Made by a program: the position numbers and the translations under genes. From assembly GCF_035917235.1 (NCBI RefSeq), contig NZ_CP108423.1:3041001-3105000 (forward strand): a DNA stretch of 64,000 bases. The letters are read 5' to 3'. The first letter of the stretch is position 1; every line of letters starts with the position of its first letter. This document shows, in pieces, positions 9,776-19,179 of this stretch. Source of the DNA: Streptomyces sp. NBC_01294 (GTDB taxonomy: Bacteria > Actinomycetota > Actinomycetes > Streptomycetales > Streptomycetaceae). Under the pieces are notes generated by a model. The model was not told where the DNA came from, searched no databases, and saw only the letters and a list, made by a program, of their open reading frames with translations.

Positions 9776-12700
9776 ATGCGGGACAGCCATCGTGGGGAGG
9801 CCGAGCGGCTGTTGACTCGGGCCGTGGACGAGGCGGCCCGGCGGGGGGCGGGTGCGGCCGGGGATCAGGCGGCGCTGCTGGCGCGGGGCAAGGAGGCCCT
9901 CGACGCGCTCGCGGCGAGTGCGGCGCCCGAGTACGAGGCGTACGTACGGGCCCTGGACGAGGCGGCGGCCGGGGACCAGTCGCTCGGTGAGGCCTTCCGG
10001 CGCGGCAACACGTCCACGGCGGCGCTGGTGACGGCGGTGGCGGCGGCCACGGCGGTCGGGGCGGACCTGTCGCTGGGCGTGGCGTTCGGCACGGCGCTGA
10101 CCGCGGGGGCGGTCGTGGGCATCGCCGGGGCGGTGGCGACGGTGGCGAAGGTGACGGCCCTGCACCTGCCGGCGGCGAACCGGCGGGCCGGGGAGCTGGG
10201 GCGGCCCGGTGGTCCGGAGCAGCTCAAGCTGCAGTGGCTGTCGGCGCTGGAGGTCCGCGGGATACGTCCTTTCCTGGAGCAGCAGCGTGCGGTGGCCGCG
10301 GCGGCGCGGGCGCCTCGGCCCATGTCGCAGCCCCTCTCCCGGCCGGTTGCCCCGCTGCGGGGCACGGACCGGAGCGCGGAGGCCCGGCGGCGCAGCGCGT
10401 TGGAACAGTCATTCGGGCAACTGCCCGATCCTGCCGGGCTGTTCGCGGGGCGGCGGGCGGAGCTGACGCGGATCGCGCAGTGGGTGCAGGCGGCCCGGGC
10501 CAGTACGGAGACCCGGCCGGTGGTCGTGGTGCTGCACGGCGAGCCGGGGGTGGGCCGTACGGCGCTGGCGCTGCGGGCGGCGCACGGGCTGCGGGACCAG
10601 TTCCGGGGTGCGTGCGTGGTGGACCTGCGGGGTGGTTCCCTCGGCGGGGAGTCGGGGGAGGCGCCGCTGTCGACGCGGGAGGCGCTGCTGCACCTGATGA
10701 ACCGGCTGGGCGCGCCCCGCGAGCAGTTGCTGTTCCGTGAGGGCGCGTCGGCGGAGCAGCAGGTGCGGCGTCTCGGCGAGCTGTACCACCAGCACCTGCA
10801 GGGGCTGCCGGTGACGGTGCTCCTGGACGACGCGGTGGATGCGGCGCAGGTGCGGATGCTGGTTCCGGAGCGTTCCGAGAGCCTGGTGCTGGTGACGGCG
10901 CGGGAGCCGCTGGAACTGCCCGCGGACCTGGCGGCGTGGGTGTACCAGTTGCCGGTGGAGCGGCTGGCGGAGGACGAGGCGGCGGAGCTGGTCCGGGCGG
11001 CCGCGCCGCGGGCGGGTGCCGGGGAGCCGGATGCCGTCGGGGCCGGTGGTTCGAACGGGGCCGCGGGCGTGAAGGGTTCCGCGGCCGGAGACCGGGCCGT
11101 GGACGGGGCCGTGGACGGGGCCGTGGACGGGGCCGCGGGCGTGGAACGGGACGTGGCCGGCGTGGTGGAGGTGGGCGGCGGGCTGCCGCTGGCCCTGCGG
11201 ATGCTGGCGCCGCTGGTCGGCGTCGGCGGGGCCTTGGAGGGCGGGGCCCACCCGGTGGAGGCGGCCCTGCGCGCGGCCGATGCCCGGCTGGCCGAGCCGG
11301 CCCGGCAGCTGCTGCGGCGCCTGCCCCTGGCCGGGCGGGCCTCCCTCGGCGCCGCGGCGGCGGCCGCGCTGGCCGACGTACCGGAGCAGGCGGCGCTGCG
11401 CACGCTGGAGGAGCTGTGGGAGGCCGGGCTGATCGAGCGGGTGCGGGGCAGGCGGTTCCGGCTGCACGACGCGGTGCGCGCGTACGCGGCGGCGCGGTCG
11501 GCGGCGGACGAGGACCGGGCGGGGGCCGCGGCGGCGCACGAGCGGCTGATCCGCACGTACGCGCAGCTCGCGGACTCGGTGATCCGGATGGTCGACGGGA
11601 AGATGTCGACGCGTGCGAACCAGTTCGACGGGCACGGCTTCACGTCGCTGGACGCGGCGCTGCGCTGGCTGGACGACGAGTCGAGCTTCATCACGGCGGC
11701 CCTGCGGCATTCGGAGGGCGTGGACCAGCAGGCGGTGCTGGATCTGCTGGGCGCGCTGTGCGACTTCTGTCTGCTGCGCGGGGACCTGTACCGGCTCGGT
11801 GAGATCGACGAGCTGACGCGGGCCGTGGAGGCGGCGCAGAAGGGGCTGGGGCAGCAAGGGCTGGGGCAGCAGGGGCGGCTGGTGCGGTCGGTGCAGTGGC
11901 GTACGGGTATCGCCGCGCGGCAGCTGGGCGAGCTGGACAAGGCCCGTACGACGCTGACGTCGGTGGTGGACCAGTACATGGAGGCCCATCAGGAGGCGGG
12001 GGCGGCGATGGCCCTGGTCTCGCTCGGCATCACCTTGCACCACCAGGGCAATCTGCCGGAGGCGGCGGTCCGGATCCGTGAGGCGCTGGTGCTGCAGGAG
12101 CCGCCGGAGCTGGCGGGTGACCGGGCGTGGGGGCTGCACGCGCTGGCGGCGGTGGAGCGGGACCGGGCGCACCTGGCGGAGGCGACGCGGCTGCTGGAGG
12201 CTTCGCTGGCCCTGCACCGGGAGAGCGAGAGCGTGCACGGGGAGGCGTGGGCGCACTTCCAGCTGGGCCAGGTGCACCTGCGGTTCGGGGACGTGGAGCG
12301 GGCGGAGGCGGAGCTGCGGCTCGCGCTGGACCTGTACGGGCGGACCCGCGACGACCGCGGCGAGGCCTGGGCGTTGACCCAGCTGGGCCGGGCCCGGGTG
12401 GTGGACGGGGATCCGGGTGCGGCGGTGGAGCGGCTGCGGGAGGCGCTGGCCCGGCACCGGGAGGCGGAGGACGCGCGCGGCGAGGCGTGGACGCAGTACT
12501 ACCTGGGGCAGGCGCTGGAGGAGGGCGGCGACCGCGACGAGGCGGTACGGGGGCTGGAGCGAGCCCGGACGATGTTCTCGCGGATGCGGGACGTGTACGG
12601 GCTGGCGCACGCCCGCCACCACTCGGGCCGGGTGACGCGGGACCAGCGGGCGGCGCAGACGGGCAACCTGAAGAACTCCGGCTTCGCCCGCCAGCTGCTG

Positions 12701-13132
12701 GTGGACGCGCGGGCGGACTTCCGGCGGATCGGGCTGGCGCACGGCGAGGCGTGGACGTGCCTGGAGCTGGCGGTGATCGACGCGGGCAACGGCCGTCTCG
12801 CGCAGGCGCTGGGCCTGTGCGAGGAGGCGGTCCGGCTGTTCATCTCGTACGGGGACCGGCGCGGGGAGGACTGGGCCCGCTTCCTGCGGTGCACGGTGCT
12901 GCCGTACGCGGACGCGGCGGCCGCGTCGGGCCCGGAGGAGGCGCGGGCGGAACTGGCCCGGCTGGCGCAGGCGCCGCATCCGGCGCGGGACGGCCGGCTG
13001 GAGGACTGCCTGGAGACGTACGGGGTGATCCTGGGCCGGGGCGTAGACCCGGCGGAGGGCTGGCAGGCATGGCGCCTCGGCCTGGTCCCGAACCTGCACT
13101 CCCGGGAAATCATGGGCGTCCCCCGCCCCTGA
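9776..13132 (+). CDS. STAND/NB-ARC ATPase with C-terminal TPR repeats
   Basis: I prefer the second of two nearby ATGs (9776), because GAGGGGG at 9763-9769 is correctly spaced for it; ATG 9770 is the alternative. The product is 1,118 aa. An N-terminal helical part includes two hydrophobic segments (about residues 80-125). The NTPase begins near 225: the P-loop GEPGVGRTAL is at about 255-264, with Arg in place of the usual Lys of GxGK(S/T), and Walker B is VLLDDAVDA. A winged-helix part (FRLHDAVRAYAAA) and at least six tetratricopeptide repeats (about 700-1000) follow. The design matches AfsR/SARP-related signalling STAND proteins without their DNA-binding domain. The ligand and partner are unknown. 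The gene starts directly beyond the left end of the TnpB element. Confidence 0.85.
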   Translation: MRDSHRGEAERLLTRAVDEAARRGAGAAGDQAALLARGKEALDALAASAAPEYEAYVRALDEAAAGDQSLGEAFRRGNTSTAALVTAVAAATAVGADLSLGVAFGTALTAGAVVGIAGAVATVAKVTALHLPAANRRAGELGRPGGPEQLKLQWLSALEVRGIRPFLEQQRAVAAAARAPRPMSQPLSRPVAPLRGTDRSAEARRRSALEQSFGQLPDPAGLFAGRRAELTRIAQWVQAARASTETRPVVVVLHGEPGVGRTALALRAAHGLRDQFRGACVVDLRGGSLGGESGEAPLSTREALLHLMNRLGAPREQLLFREGASAEQQVRRLGELYHQHLQGLPVTVLLDDAVDAAQVRMLVPERSESLVLVTAREPLELPADLAAWVYQLPVERLAEDEAAELVRAAAPRAGAGEPDAVGAGGSNGAAGVKGSAAGDRAVDGAVDGAVDGAAGVERDVAGVVEVGGGLPLALRMLAPLVGVGGALEGGAHPVEAALRAADARLAEPARQLLRRLPLAGRASLGAAAAAALADVPEQAALRTLEELWEAGLIERVRGRRFRLHDAVRAYAAARSAADEDRAGAAAAHERLIRTYAQLADSVIRMVDGKMSTRANQFDGHGFTSLDAALRWLDDESSFITAALRHSEGVDQQAVLDLLGALCDFCLLRGDLYRLGEIDELTRAVEAAQKGLGQQGLGQQGRLVRSVQWRTGIAARQLGELDKARTTLTSVVDQYMEAHQEAGAAMALVSLGITLHHQGNLPEAAVRIREALVLQEPPELAGDRAWGLHALAAVERDRAHLAEATRLLEASLALHRESESVHGEAWAHFQLGQVHLRFGDVERAEAELRLALDLYGRTRDDRGEAWALTQLGRARVVDGDPGAAVERLREALARHREAEDARGEAWTQYYLGQALEEGGDRDEAVRGLERARTMFSRMRDVYGLAHARHHSGRVTRDQRAAQTGNLKNSGFARQLLVDARADFRRIGLAHGEAWTCLELAVIDAGNGRLAQALGLCEEAVRLFISYGDRRGEDWARFLRCTVLPYADAAAASGPEEARAELARLAQAPHPARDGRLEDCLETYGVILGRGVDPAEGWQAWRLGLVPNLHSREIMGVPRP
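11096..11131. repeat. Three 12-bp tandem units inside the STAND gene
   Basis: Three perfect copies of gccgtggacggg encode a repeated Ala-Val-Asp-Gly in a linker between the NTPase and the winged-helix region. The flanking sequence holds degenerate copies. The length keeps the frame. Confidence 0.9.
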
Positions 13133-13452
13133 CCGGGCACGGCCCGAGCCGGCGGGCGCGAGCCCGACCTGGCGGGGCGCCGGGCCCGCGGGCCCACAAC
13201 GGGCGCAAGCCCAGCCCGGCGGCGCGCCCCGGCAGTCCCTTGGCCCCCAGCGGGGCGTCAGGGCCGGGACGGCTGCGTCGGCCCCTCGCGCGGGTGGCGT
13301 ACAACCTCGCTCCGCGCACGGTGTGCACGGTGCGAAGACGGGGTTGGACGTCGTGCGGCGGGGGCGGGCGGGCGTCGTCCGGGGGTTCCGCCCGCGCGGA
13401 GGCGGCCGCCGCCGCACCGTTCACGGGCGGGGCGGCGGCTCGGGTCGCGGTC
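13133..13452. other. Gene-free GC-rich stretch
   Basis: This 320-bp stretch lies between two convergent genes. It is extremely GC-rich with several short GC inverted repeats that could end transcription. I see no gene, RNA or T-tract terminator in it. Confidence 0.5.
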
Positions 13453-13677
13453 CTACGGGGTCCGCTCCGGCGACGGGGCGGCCGCCGCGGGCTCGGGGGC
13501 CTCCTGGAAGTCCACCCGGCCCATGTGCCGGTTCATGGACTTCATCAGGAACCACACGCCGATGGCGAGGGCCGCGAACACGATGAATCCCAGGATGCCG
13601 GGCGTCACCTTGTTCTTGTCGAAGGTGTCACCCGCCAGCGGAAGGAGCTGGGTCAGTGCTGCCTGCGTAGCGCTCAT
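13453..13677 (-). CDS. Small single-pass membrane protein downstream of mca
   Basis: This 74-aa protein has one clear membrane helix (ILGFIVFAALAIGVWFLM, about residues 28-45) and a Pro/Ala/Glu-rich cytoplasmic tail. It begins 2 nt after the stop of mca in the same direction, so the two are very likely co-transcribed and translated together. Proteins of this type follow mca in other streptomycetes (from memory). No function is known to me. Confidence 0.8.
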   Translation of the reverse strand: MSATQAALTQLLPLAGDTFDKNKVTPGILGFIVFAALAIGVWFLMKSMNRHMGRVDFQEAPEPAAAAPSPERTP

Positions 13678-13679
13678 GT

Positions 13680-14561
13680 CTAGGCATTCTCCCGGATGCC
13701 CTCGAAGAGGTCGGACTCGGGGAGGGAAGTGTCGACGAGCGACTTCGCCAGCTCGTACTCCTCGGTGGGCCAGACCTCCTTCTGGACGTCCATCGGGACG
13801 CGGAACCAGCCGCCGTCCGGGTCGATCTGCGTGGCGTGCGCGATGAGCGCCTTGTCACGGATCTCGAAGAAGTCCGCGCAGGGCACGTGGGTGGTCAGGG
13901 TCCGCTCCTTGCGCTCGAACTCCTTCCACCGCTCCAGCCACTCGCCGTAGGGGGACTCCATGCCGCGGGCGAGCAGCGCCTCGTGCAGGGCGATGGTGCG
14001 CGGCTTGTTGAAGCCCTGGTTGTAGTAGAGCTTCTGCGGCTGGTAGGCGGGGCCGAACTCGGCCTCGGGGTACTTCTCGGTGTCGGCCGCGCCGTCGAAG
14101 GCCGCCATCGAGATCTTGTGGGTCATGATGTGGTCGGGGTGCGGGTAGCCGCCGTTCTCGTCGTACGTGGTGACGACCTGCGGCTTGAAGGCGCGGATCT
14201 TCTTCACCAGTTCGCCGGCGGCCTCGTCGACGTCCGCGAGCGCGAAGCAGCCCTCGGGCAGCGGGGGCAGCGGGTCGCCCTCGGGGAGGCCGGAGTCCAC
14301 GTAGCCGAGCCATTCCTGCTCGATGCCGAGGATCTGGCGCGCTTCTTCCATCTCCTTGGCGCGGACCTCGTGGATGTTCTCCTCGATGTACTTGTCGCCC
14401 TGGAGCTTGGGGTTCAGGACAGAGCCGCGCTCGCCACCGGTGCAGGTGACGACCAGCACGGGGACCCCCTCGGACACGTACTTGGCCATGGTGGCCGCGC
14501 CCTTGCTGGACTCGTCGTCGGGGTGGGCATGGACGGCCATCAGTCGAAGCTGCTCGGTCAA
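13680..14561 (-). CDS. mca: Mycothiol S-conjugate amidase
   Basis: Mca cleaves mycothiol S-conjugates to a mercapturic acid and GlcN-inositol, detoxifying electrophiles and antibiotics. The 293-aa protein has the LmbE/MshB-type zinc motif HAHPDDE near the N-terminus and the partner histidine motif YPHPDHIMTH. I choose TTG 14561: the product then begins MTEQLRLMAVHAHPDDE as in known Mca proteins, and AGAGGA lies upstream. It differs from MshB by its longer C-terminal region. The divergent DUF4307 gene starts 107 nt away. Confidence 0.93.
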   Translation of the reverse strand: MTEQLRLMAVHAHPDDESSKGAATMAKYVSEGVPVLVVTCTGGERGSVLNPKLQGDKYIEENIHEVRAKEMEEARQILGIEQEWLGYVDSGLPEGDPLPPLPEGCFALADVDEAAGELVKKIRAFKPQVVTTYDENGGYPHPDHIMTHKISMAAFDGAADTEKYPEAEFGPAYQPQKLYYNQGFNKPRTIALHEALLARGMESPYGEWLERWKEFERKERTLTTHVPCADFFEIRDKALIAHATQIDPDGGWFRVPMDVQKEVWPTEEYELAKSLVDTSLPESDLFEGIRENA

Positions 14562-14668
14562 AACAGGATCCTCTGCGATTCGGCGCGACGGTCGACTCCT
14601 ATAGTGACCGAACTGGGGGACGGAAAATTCCAGGGGTGACCCACCCTCCCCGGCGAGAGGAAACGATC

Positions 14669-15079
14669 ATGAGTGCGGTGCGCGAGGGACTGCCCGAGGG
14701 CCGGTACGGCCGGTCGGCGGACGAGCGTGCGGACCGCAAGCTCAAGATCATCGGGGCGGCGCTGGGCGTCCTGCTGCTGAGCGTGATCGGCTGGATCGGC
14801 TGGGGTTACATCTCGGGACAGAGCGTGAGCGCCGAGGTGATCAAGTTCCAGGTGATTTCGGACACCGAGGTGAAGGTGCACCTGGAGGTCCGCAAGGAGG
14901 CCTCGGTCACCGGGGTCTGCTCCCTGAGCTCCCAGGACGAGGGGCACGGCGAGGTGGGCCGCGCGGACTTCACCTTCGCCCAGCCCGAGGGGCGCGTGGA
15001 CGAGGTCGTCACCGTGAAGACCACCCGCCGGGCGACGACGATCGAGCTGGTGGGCTGCCAGCCGGTCGCCGCACGCTGA
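14669..15079 (+). CDS. DUF4307 membrane-anchored protein
   Basis: I start it at ATG 14669 with GAGAGGA just upstream, giving 136 aa; an upstream in-frame ATG at 14636 lacks a ribosome site. One N-terminal membrane helix (IIGAALGVLLLSVIGWIGW) anchors an extracytoplasmic beta-rich domain with two cysteines (in VTGVCSL and ELVGCQP) that could form a disulfide. The gene is divergent from mca and precedes greA, a placement I recall from other streptomycetes. No function is known. Confidence 0.88.
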   Translation: MSAVREGLPEGRYGRSADERADRKLKIIGAALGVLLLSVIGWIGWGYISGQSVSAEVIKFQVISDTEVKVHLEVRKEASVTGVCSLSSQDEGHGEVGRADFTFAQPEGRVDEVVTVKTTRRATTIELVGCQPVAAR

Positions 15080-15302
15080 GGCCCCGCACGACGAGCCCCA
15101 CGCGCTGAACCCCGCACACGGAGGCCCACGCGAGCCCCGCACACCGAGGCCCCGCAAACAGGCCTCGCACGGAGGCTTCGCGACGCGGCCCACGGGGCAA
15201 TGAGCCTCCGGGGTCCTCCCCCTTTTCTTCCCGAATTGTTAGGCTCGTGGTTTCGTCCGCCGCTGGCGGCTTTGTAGTCCCCTGTACCGACGAGGAGCAC
15301 CC

Positions 15303-15800
15303 GTGACCCAGACGAGCGAGAGCGTCACCTGGCTGACCCAGGCGGCGTACGACCAGCTGAAGGCGGAGCTGGACTACCTCTCTGGTCCCGCCCGCACGGA
15401 GATCGCCACCAAGATCGCAGCCGCCCGCGAGGAGGGCGACCTGCGCGAGAACGGCGGTTACCACGCGGCCAAGGAGGAGCAGGGCAAGCAGGAGCTCCGG
15501 GTTCGCCAGCTCACGCAGCTCCTGGAGAACGCCAAGGTCGGCACCGCGCCCGCGTCCGACGGCGTGGTGGCCCCCGGCACGCTCGTCAAGATCGCCTTCG
15601 ACGGCGACGAGGACGACACCATGGAGTTCCTGCTGGCCTCCCGTGAGTACGCGTCCGCGGACTTCGAGACGTACTCCCCGCAGTCCCCGCTGGGCAGCGG
15701 AGTGCTGGGCAAGGCGATCGGCGAGGACGCCGAGTACGAGCTGCCGAACGGCAAGAAGGCCTCGGTCAAGATCCTGGACGTCAAGCCCTTTACCGGCTGA
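15303..15800 (+). CDS. greA: Transcription elongation factor GreA
   Basis: GreA enters the RNA polymerase secondary channel and stimulates cleavage of backtracked RNA. The 165-aa product has the N-terminal coiled coil with the acidic tip EEGDLRENGGYHAAKEEQ and the C-terminal FKBP-like domain (SPLGSGVLGKAIGEDAEYEL). Start is GTG 15303 with GAGGAG upstream. A perfect long hairpin follows the gene. Confidence 0.95.
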   Translation: MTQTSESVTWLTQAAYDQLKAELDYLSGPARTEIATKIAAAREEGDLRENGGYHAAKEEQGKQELRVRQLTQLLENAKVGTAPASDGVVAPGTLVKIAFDGDEDDTMEFLLASREYASADFETYSPQSPLGSGVLGKAIGEDAEYELPNGKKASVKILDVKPFTG

Positions 15801-15825
15801 TCACCCTCGGTCACCGTTTCCTTTC

Positions 15826-15865
15826 GCACGATGCCCGGCCGGGTTCTCCCGGCCGGGCATCGTGC
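15826..15865. terminator. Perfect 18-bp hairpin between greA and the ABC permease gene
   Basis: Arms 15826-15843 and 15848-15865 are perfectly complementary around a TTCT loop. It lies between convergent genes and lacks a T-tract. It is probably a bidirectional terminator of the Streptomyces type. Confidence 0.85.
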
Positions 15866-15914
15866 GTACGGGCGTGCCCACGGGCCCGCATACGGGACCC
15901 ACGGCCCCCCGGTC

Positions 15915-16796
15915 CTACGCGGTCGCCGAGCGGTACTTGCGGACGGCGAGGCTCCGGAAGACCACGATGATCAGCAGCGACCAGAGGATGGACGCCGCGA
16001 TCGGGTGCTGCATCGGCCAGGCGTCCGGGACCGGATAGCCCTCCGGGAGGTTGCCGAAGAGCTCCCGGGCCGCCTGGACGGTGGCGCTGAAGGGGTTCCA
16101 CTCCGCGATGGTCTGCAGGAACGGCGGCATGTTCTCGGAGGGGACGAAGGCGTTCGAGATGAACGTCAGCGGGAAGAGCCAGATCAGCCCGCCCGAGGTG
16201 GCCGCCTCGGGAGTGCGCACCGACAGGCCGATCAGCGCGCCGATCCAGGAGAAGGCGTAGCCGAGCAGGAGCAGCAGGCCGAAGCCCGCGAGCACCTCGC
16301 CCAGGGTGGTGTGGGTGCGCCAGCCGACGAGCAGGGCCACGACGGCCAGGACGACCACGGTGAGCGCGGTCTGGACGAGGTCGGCGAGGGTGCGGCCGGT
16401 GAGGACCGCGCCGCGCGCCATGGGCAGGGAGCGGAAGCGGTCGATCAGGCCCTTGTGCATGTCGTCCGCGATGCCGGCGCCGGCGCCCGCGGTGGCGAAG
16501 GTGACGGTCTGGGCGAAGATGCCGGCCATCAGGAACTCGCGGTAGGCGGCGGGCGAGGTGCTGCCGCCGACGCTGATGGAGCCGCCGAAGACGTAGCTGA
16601 AGAGGACGACGAACATGACCGGCTGGATCACGCCGAAGATGATCATCTCCGGGATCCGGGACATCCGGATGAGGTTGCGCTTGGCGATCACCAGGGAGTC
16701 GTTGACGCTCTGGACGATGCCGCCGCGGGGGCGGGGTGCGTCGAGTTCCGCGTGCGGCGGGGCGTCCGGGGGCGGGGGCGGGGAGGTGAGGGTCAC
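15915..16796 (-). CDS. ABC-2 type exporter permease (DrrB-like)
   Basis: GTG 16796 overlaps the TGA of the ATPase gene (GTGA), so the two are translationally coupled. The 293-aa product has six predicted membrane helices and the ABC-2 pattern of DrrB/Wzm proteins, including NDSLVIAKRNLIRMSRIPE before the first helix. It should form the channel of the exporter encoded with the upstream ATPase gene. The substrate (drug or lipid-like) is not visible. Confidence 0.9.
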   Translation of the reverse strand: MTLTSPPPPPDAPPHAELDAPRPRGGIVQSVNDSLVIAKRNLIRMSRIPEMIIFGVIQPVMFVVLFSYVFGGSISVGGSTSPAAYREFLMAGIFAQTVTFATAGAGAGIADDMHKGLIDRFRSLPMARGAVLTGRTLADLVQTALTVVVLAVVALLVGWRTHTTLGEVLAGFGLLLLLGYAFSWIGALIGLSVRTPEAATSGGLIWLFPLTFISNAFVPSENMPPFLQTIAEWNPFSATVQAARELFGNLPEGYPVPDAWPMQHPIAASILWSLLIIVVFRSLAVRKYRSATA

Positions 16797-17833
16797 TTCG
16801 CCGTCTCCTTCCGGGCCGCCTTGCGGCCCTTGGCCTCTGGTCCGACGCGCACGCCGTCGGTGACCGCGCCGTCGCCGTGCTCGTCCGCCTCCCGTTCGGC
16901 CGCGTGTCCGGTCAGGGAGATGAACACGTCGTCGAGGGTGGGGCGGCGCAGGCCTATGTCGTCGATCTCGATGCCCCGGCCGTCCAGTTCGCGGATGACC
17001 TCGGCGAGCAGCTTGGCGCCGCCCGACACCGGCACGGTCAGCTTGCGGGTGTGCTCCTCGACGGTGGTCTCGCCCTTGCCGAAGCCGGCGAGCACCTCGC
17101 GCGCGGTGGCGATGTGGTCCCGTTCGTGGACGACGACCTCCACGCGCTCGCCGCCGGTGCGGGCCTTGAGCTGGTCGGAGGTGCCGCGGGCGATGACCTT
17201 GCCGTGGTCGACCACGCAGATGTCGTGGGCGAGGTGGTCGGCCTCCTCCAGGTACTGGGTGGTGAGCAGCAGGGTGGTGCCGCCGGCGACCAGTTCCTGG
17301 ATGATCCCCCACAGCTGCTGGCGGTTGCGGGGGTCGAGTCCGGTGGTCGGCTCGTCCATGAACATCACGGGCGGGCTGACGACGAGGGCGGCCGCGAGGT
17401 CGAGGCGCCTGCGCATGCCGCCGGAGTAGGTCTTGGCCGTGCGGTCGGCGGCGTCGGAGAGGTTGAAGCGGTCGAGGAGTTCGGCGGCGCGGGCTTTGGC
17501 GGCCTTGGCCTTCATCTGGTAGAGCTGGCCGACCATCTGGAGGTTCTCGCGGCCGGTCAGGTATTCGTCGACGGCGGCGAACTGGCCGGACAGGCCGATG
17601 GCGCGCCGGACCTCGTTGGGGTGCTTGAGTACGTCGATGCCGGCGACGACGGCCTTGCCGCTGTCGGGGCGGAGGAGGGTGGTCAGGACGCGCACGGTCG
17701 TGGTCTTGCCCGCGCCGTTCGGGCCGAGCAGACCCAGGACGGTGCCTTCGGGGACATCGAGGTCCACGCCGTCCAGAGCCCGTACATCGCCGAAGGTCTT
17801 GACCAGACCTTCGGCGTAGATAGCGCCTGGCAT
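16793..17833 (-). CDS. ABC transporter ATPase (DrrA family)
   Basis: I start it at ATG 17833 with GGGAGA eight nt upstream, giving 346 aa; an earlier frame start adds 21 unlikely residues. The nucleotide-binding domain is complete: Walker A GPNGAGKTTT, Q-loop, signature YSGGMRRRLD, Walker B VMFMDEPTTGLD, and H-loop region LLTTQYLEEADHL. The C-terminal extension with GLRRPTLDDVFISLTG is typical of DrrA-like daunorubicin-resistance ATPases. It powers the coupled permease. A resistance role is an inference from family membership. Confidence 0.92.
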   Translation of the reverse strand: MPGAIYAEGLVKTFGDVRALDGVDLDVPEGTVLGLLGPNGAGKTTTVRVLTTLLRPDSGKAVVAGIDVLKHPNEVRRAIGLSGQFAAVDEYLTGRENLQMVGQLYQMKAKAAKARAAELLDRFNLSDAADRTAKTYSGGMRRRLDLAAALVVSPPVMFMDEPTTGLDPRNRQQLWGIIQELVAGGTTLLLTTQYLEEADHLAHDICVVDHGKVIARGTSDQLKARTGGERVEVVVHERDHIATAREVLAGFGKGETTVEEHTRKLTVPVSGGAKLLAEVIRELDGRGIEIDDIGLRRPTLDDVFISLTGHAAEREADEHGDGAVTDGVRVGPEAKGRKAARKETAK

Positions 17834-17946
17834 ATGGATTCTCCCAGTGTGAATGGGCTCAACAGAATCGGGGGTGTTCAGGGCTTTTCTACGCAAATCC
17901 CGGGGGCGCCGGTCAGGTCTCGCTCAGCCGTACGGGTGACGCACGT

Positions 17947-19179
17947 TCAGCTCATCACCTTGTATCCCGCGGCGTGCAGCGACCGCGCGACCTCCGCGCA
18001 GTGCTCCGGGCCCTTCGTCTCCAGGTGCAGCTCCACCTCCACCTCCGTGAGCCCCAGCCGCGGGTCGGTGCGGACGTGGCTCACGTCCAATACGTTCGCA
18101 TCCACCACTGACAACACGCCCAGGAGCCCGGCCAGGGCGCCCGGCCGGTCGGCCACGCGCAGCCGCAGCGACAGGTACCGGCCCGCCGCCGCCATGCCGT
18201 GGCGCAGGATCCGCTGGAGCAGCAGCGGGTCGACGTTGCCGCCGGAGAGGATCGCCACCACCGGGCCGCCGCCGTACAGTTCGGGCTCGCTGAGCAGGGC
18301 CGCGACCGTGCTGCACCCGGCCGGCTCGACCACCAGTTTGGCCCGCTCCAGGCACAGCAGCAGAGCGCTGGAAAGGGCGTCCTCGGAGACCGTACGCACG
18401 TCGTCGAGCAGCTCGCCAATGATTTTGAAGGGGATGTCTCCGGGGCGGCCGACCTTGATTCCGTCGGCCATCGTGCTCGGGTCGTCGATCGAGACCGGGT
18501 GCCCCACGAGGAGCGAGGGCGGGTACGCGGCCGCGCCCGCCGCCTGGACGCCGACGACGCGCACGTCCGGCCGCAGCGCCTTGACCGCGACCGCGATGCC
18601 GGCCGCGAGGCCGCCGCCGCCGATCCCGACGAGGATGGTGCGCACCTCGGGGCACTGCTCCAGAATCTCCAGGCCCACCGTGCCCTGGCCGGCGATGATG
18701 TCGCGGTGGTCGAAGGGGTGGATGAACACCGCTCCGGTGCGGTCGGCGTAGTCCTGGGCGGCCGCGAGGGTCTCGTCCACGACGTGGCCGTGCATGCGCA
18801 CCTCGGCGCCGTACTCCTGGGTCGCGGCGATCTTCGGCAGCGGCGCCCCGAGCGGCATGAACACGGTGGAGCGGACCCCGAGGAGGGAGGAGGCCAGCGC
18901 GACGCCCTGGGCGTGGTTGCCCGCGCTGGCGGCCACGACGCCGGCGGCCCGCTGCTCGGGGCGCAGGCCCGCGATGCGGACGTAGGCGCCGCGCAGCTTG
19001 AAGGAGCCGGTGCGCTGGAGGTTCTCGCACTTGAGGTGGACCGGGGAGCCGGTGAGCGCGGAGAGGTGCCGGCTGCCCTCCATCGCGGTGACCCGGGAGA
19101 CGCCGGACAGCATCTTCTGGGCCCCCCGGATGTCGTCGAGGATGACCTGCGGGACGGGCTGGGGCACGCGGTAGTTCAT
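17947..19179 (-). CDS. ilvA: Threonine dehydratase (threonine ammonia-lyase) with ACT-like domain
   Basis: This fold-type II PLP enzyme converts threonine to 2-oxobutyrate and ammonia. The 410-aa product starts at ATG 19179 (MNYRVPQPV). The PLP lysine lies in RTGSFKLRGAY, the phosphate-binding glycine loop is VGIGGGGLAAG, and a C-terminal ACT-type domain (about 330-410, LRVADRPGALAGLLG) suggests amino-acid control. The short form with one ACT domain resembles catabolic TdcB-like or actinobacterial IlvA enzymes; which role dominates is unclear. A MarR regulator lies divergent 193 nt away. Confidence 0.9.
   Translation of the reverse strand: MNYRVPQPVPQVILDDIRGAQKMLSGVSRVTAMEGSRHLSALTGSPVHLKCENLQRTGSFKLRGAYVRIAGLRPEQRAAGVVAASAGNHAQGVALASSLLGVRSTVFMPLGAPLPKIAATQEYGAEVRMHGHVVDETLAAAQDYADRTGAVFIHPFDHRDIIAGQGTVGLEILEQCPEVRTILVGIGGGGLAAGIAVAVKALRPDVRVVGVQAAGAAAYPPSLLVGHPVSIDDPSTMADGIKVGRPGDIPFKIIGELLDDVRTVSEDALSSALLLCLERAKLVVEPAGCSTVAALLSEPELYGGGPVVAILSGGNVDPLLLQRILRHGMAAAGRYLSLRLRVADRPGALAGLLGVLSVVDANVLDVSHVRTDPRLGLTEVEVELHLETKGPEHCAEVARSLHAAGYKVMS

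Noticed and set aside
9776..13132. Full AfsR-type SARP regulator
   Set aside because: No N-terminal OmpR-like DNA-binding or BTAD domain precedes the NTPase.
10409..13417. A 1,002-codon open frame on the minus strand opposite the STAND gene
   Set aside because: It is rich in Arg/Pro/His with no domain, it mirrors the GC-rich third positions of the plus-strand gene, and the plus frame has clear motifs.
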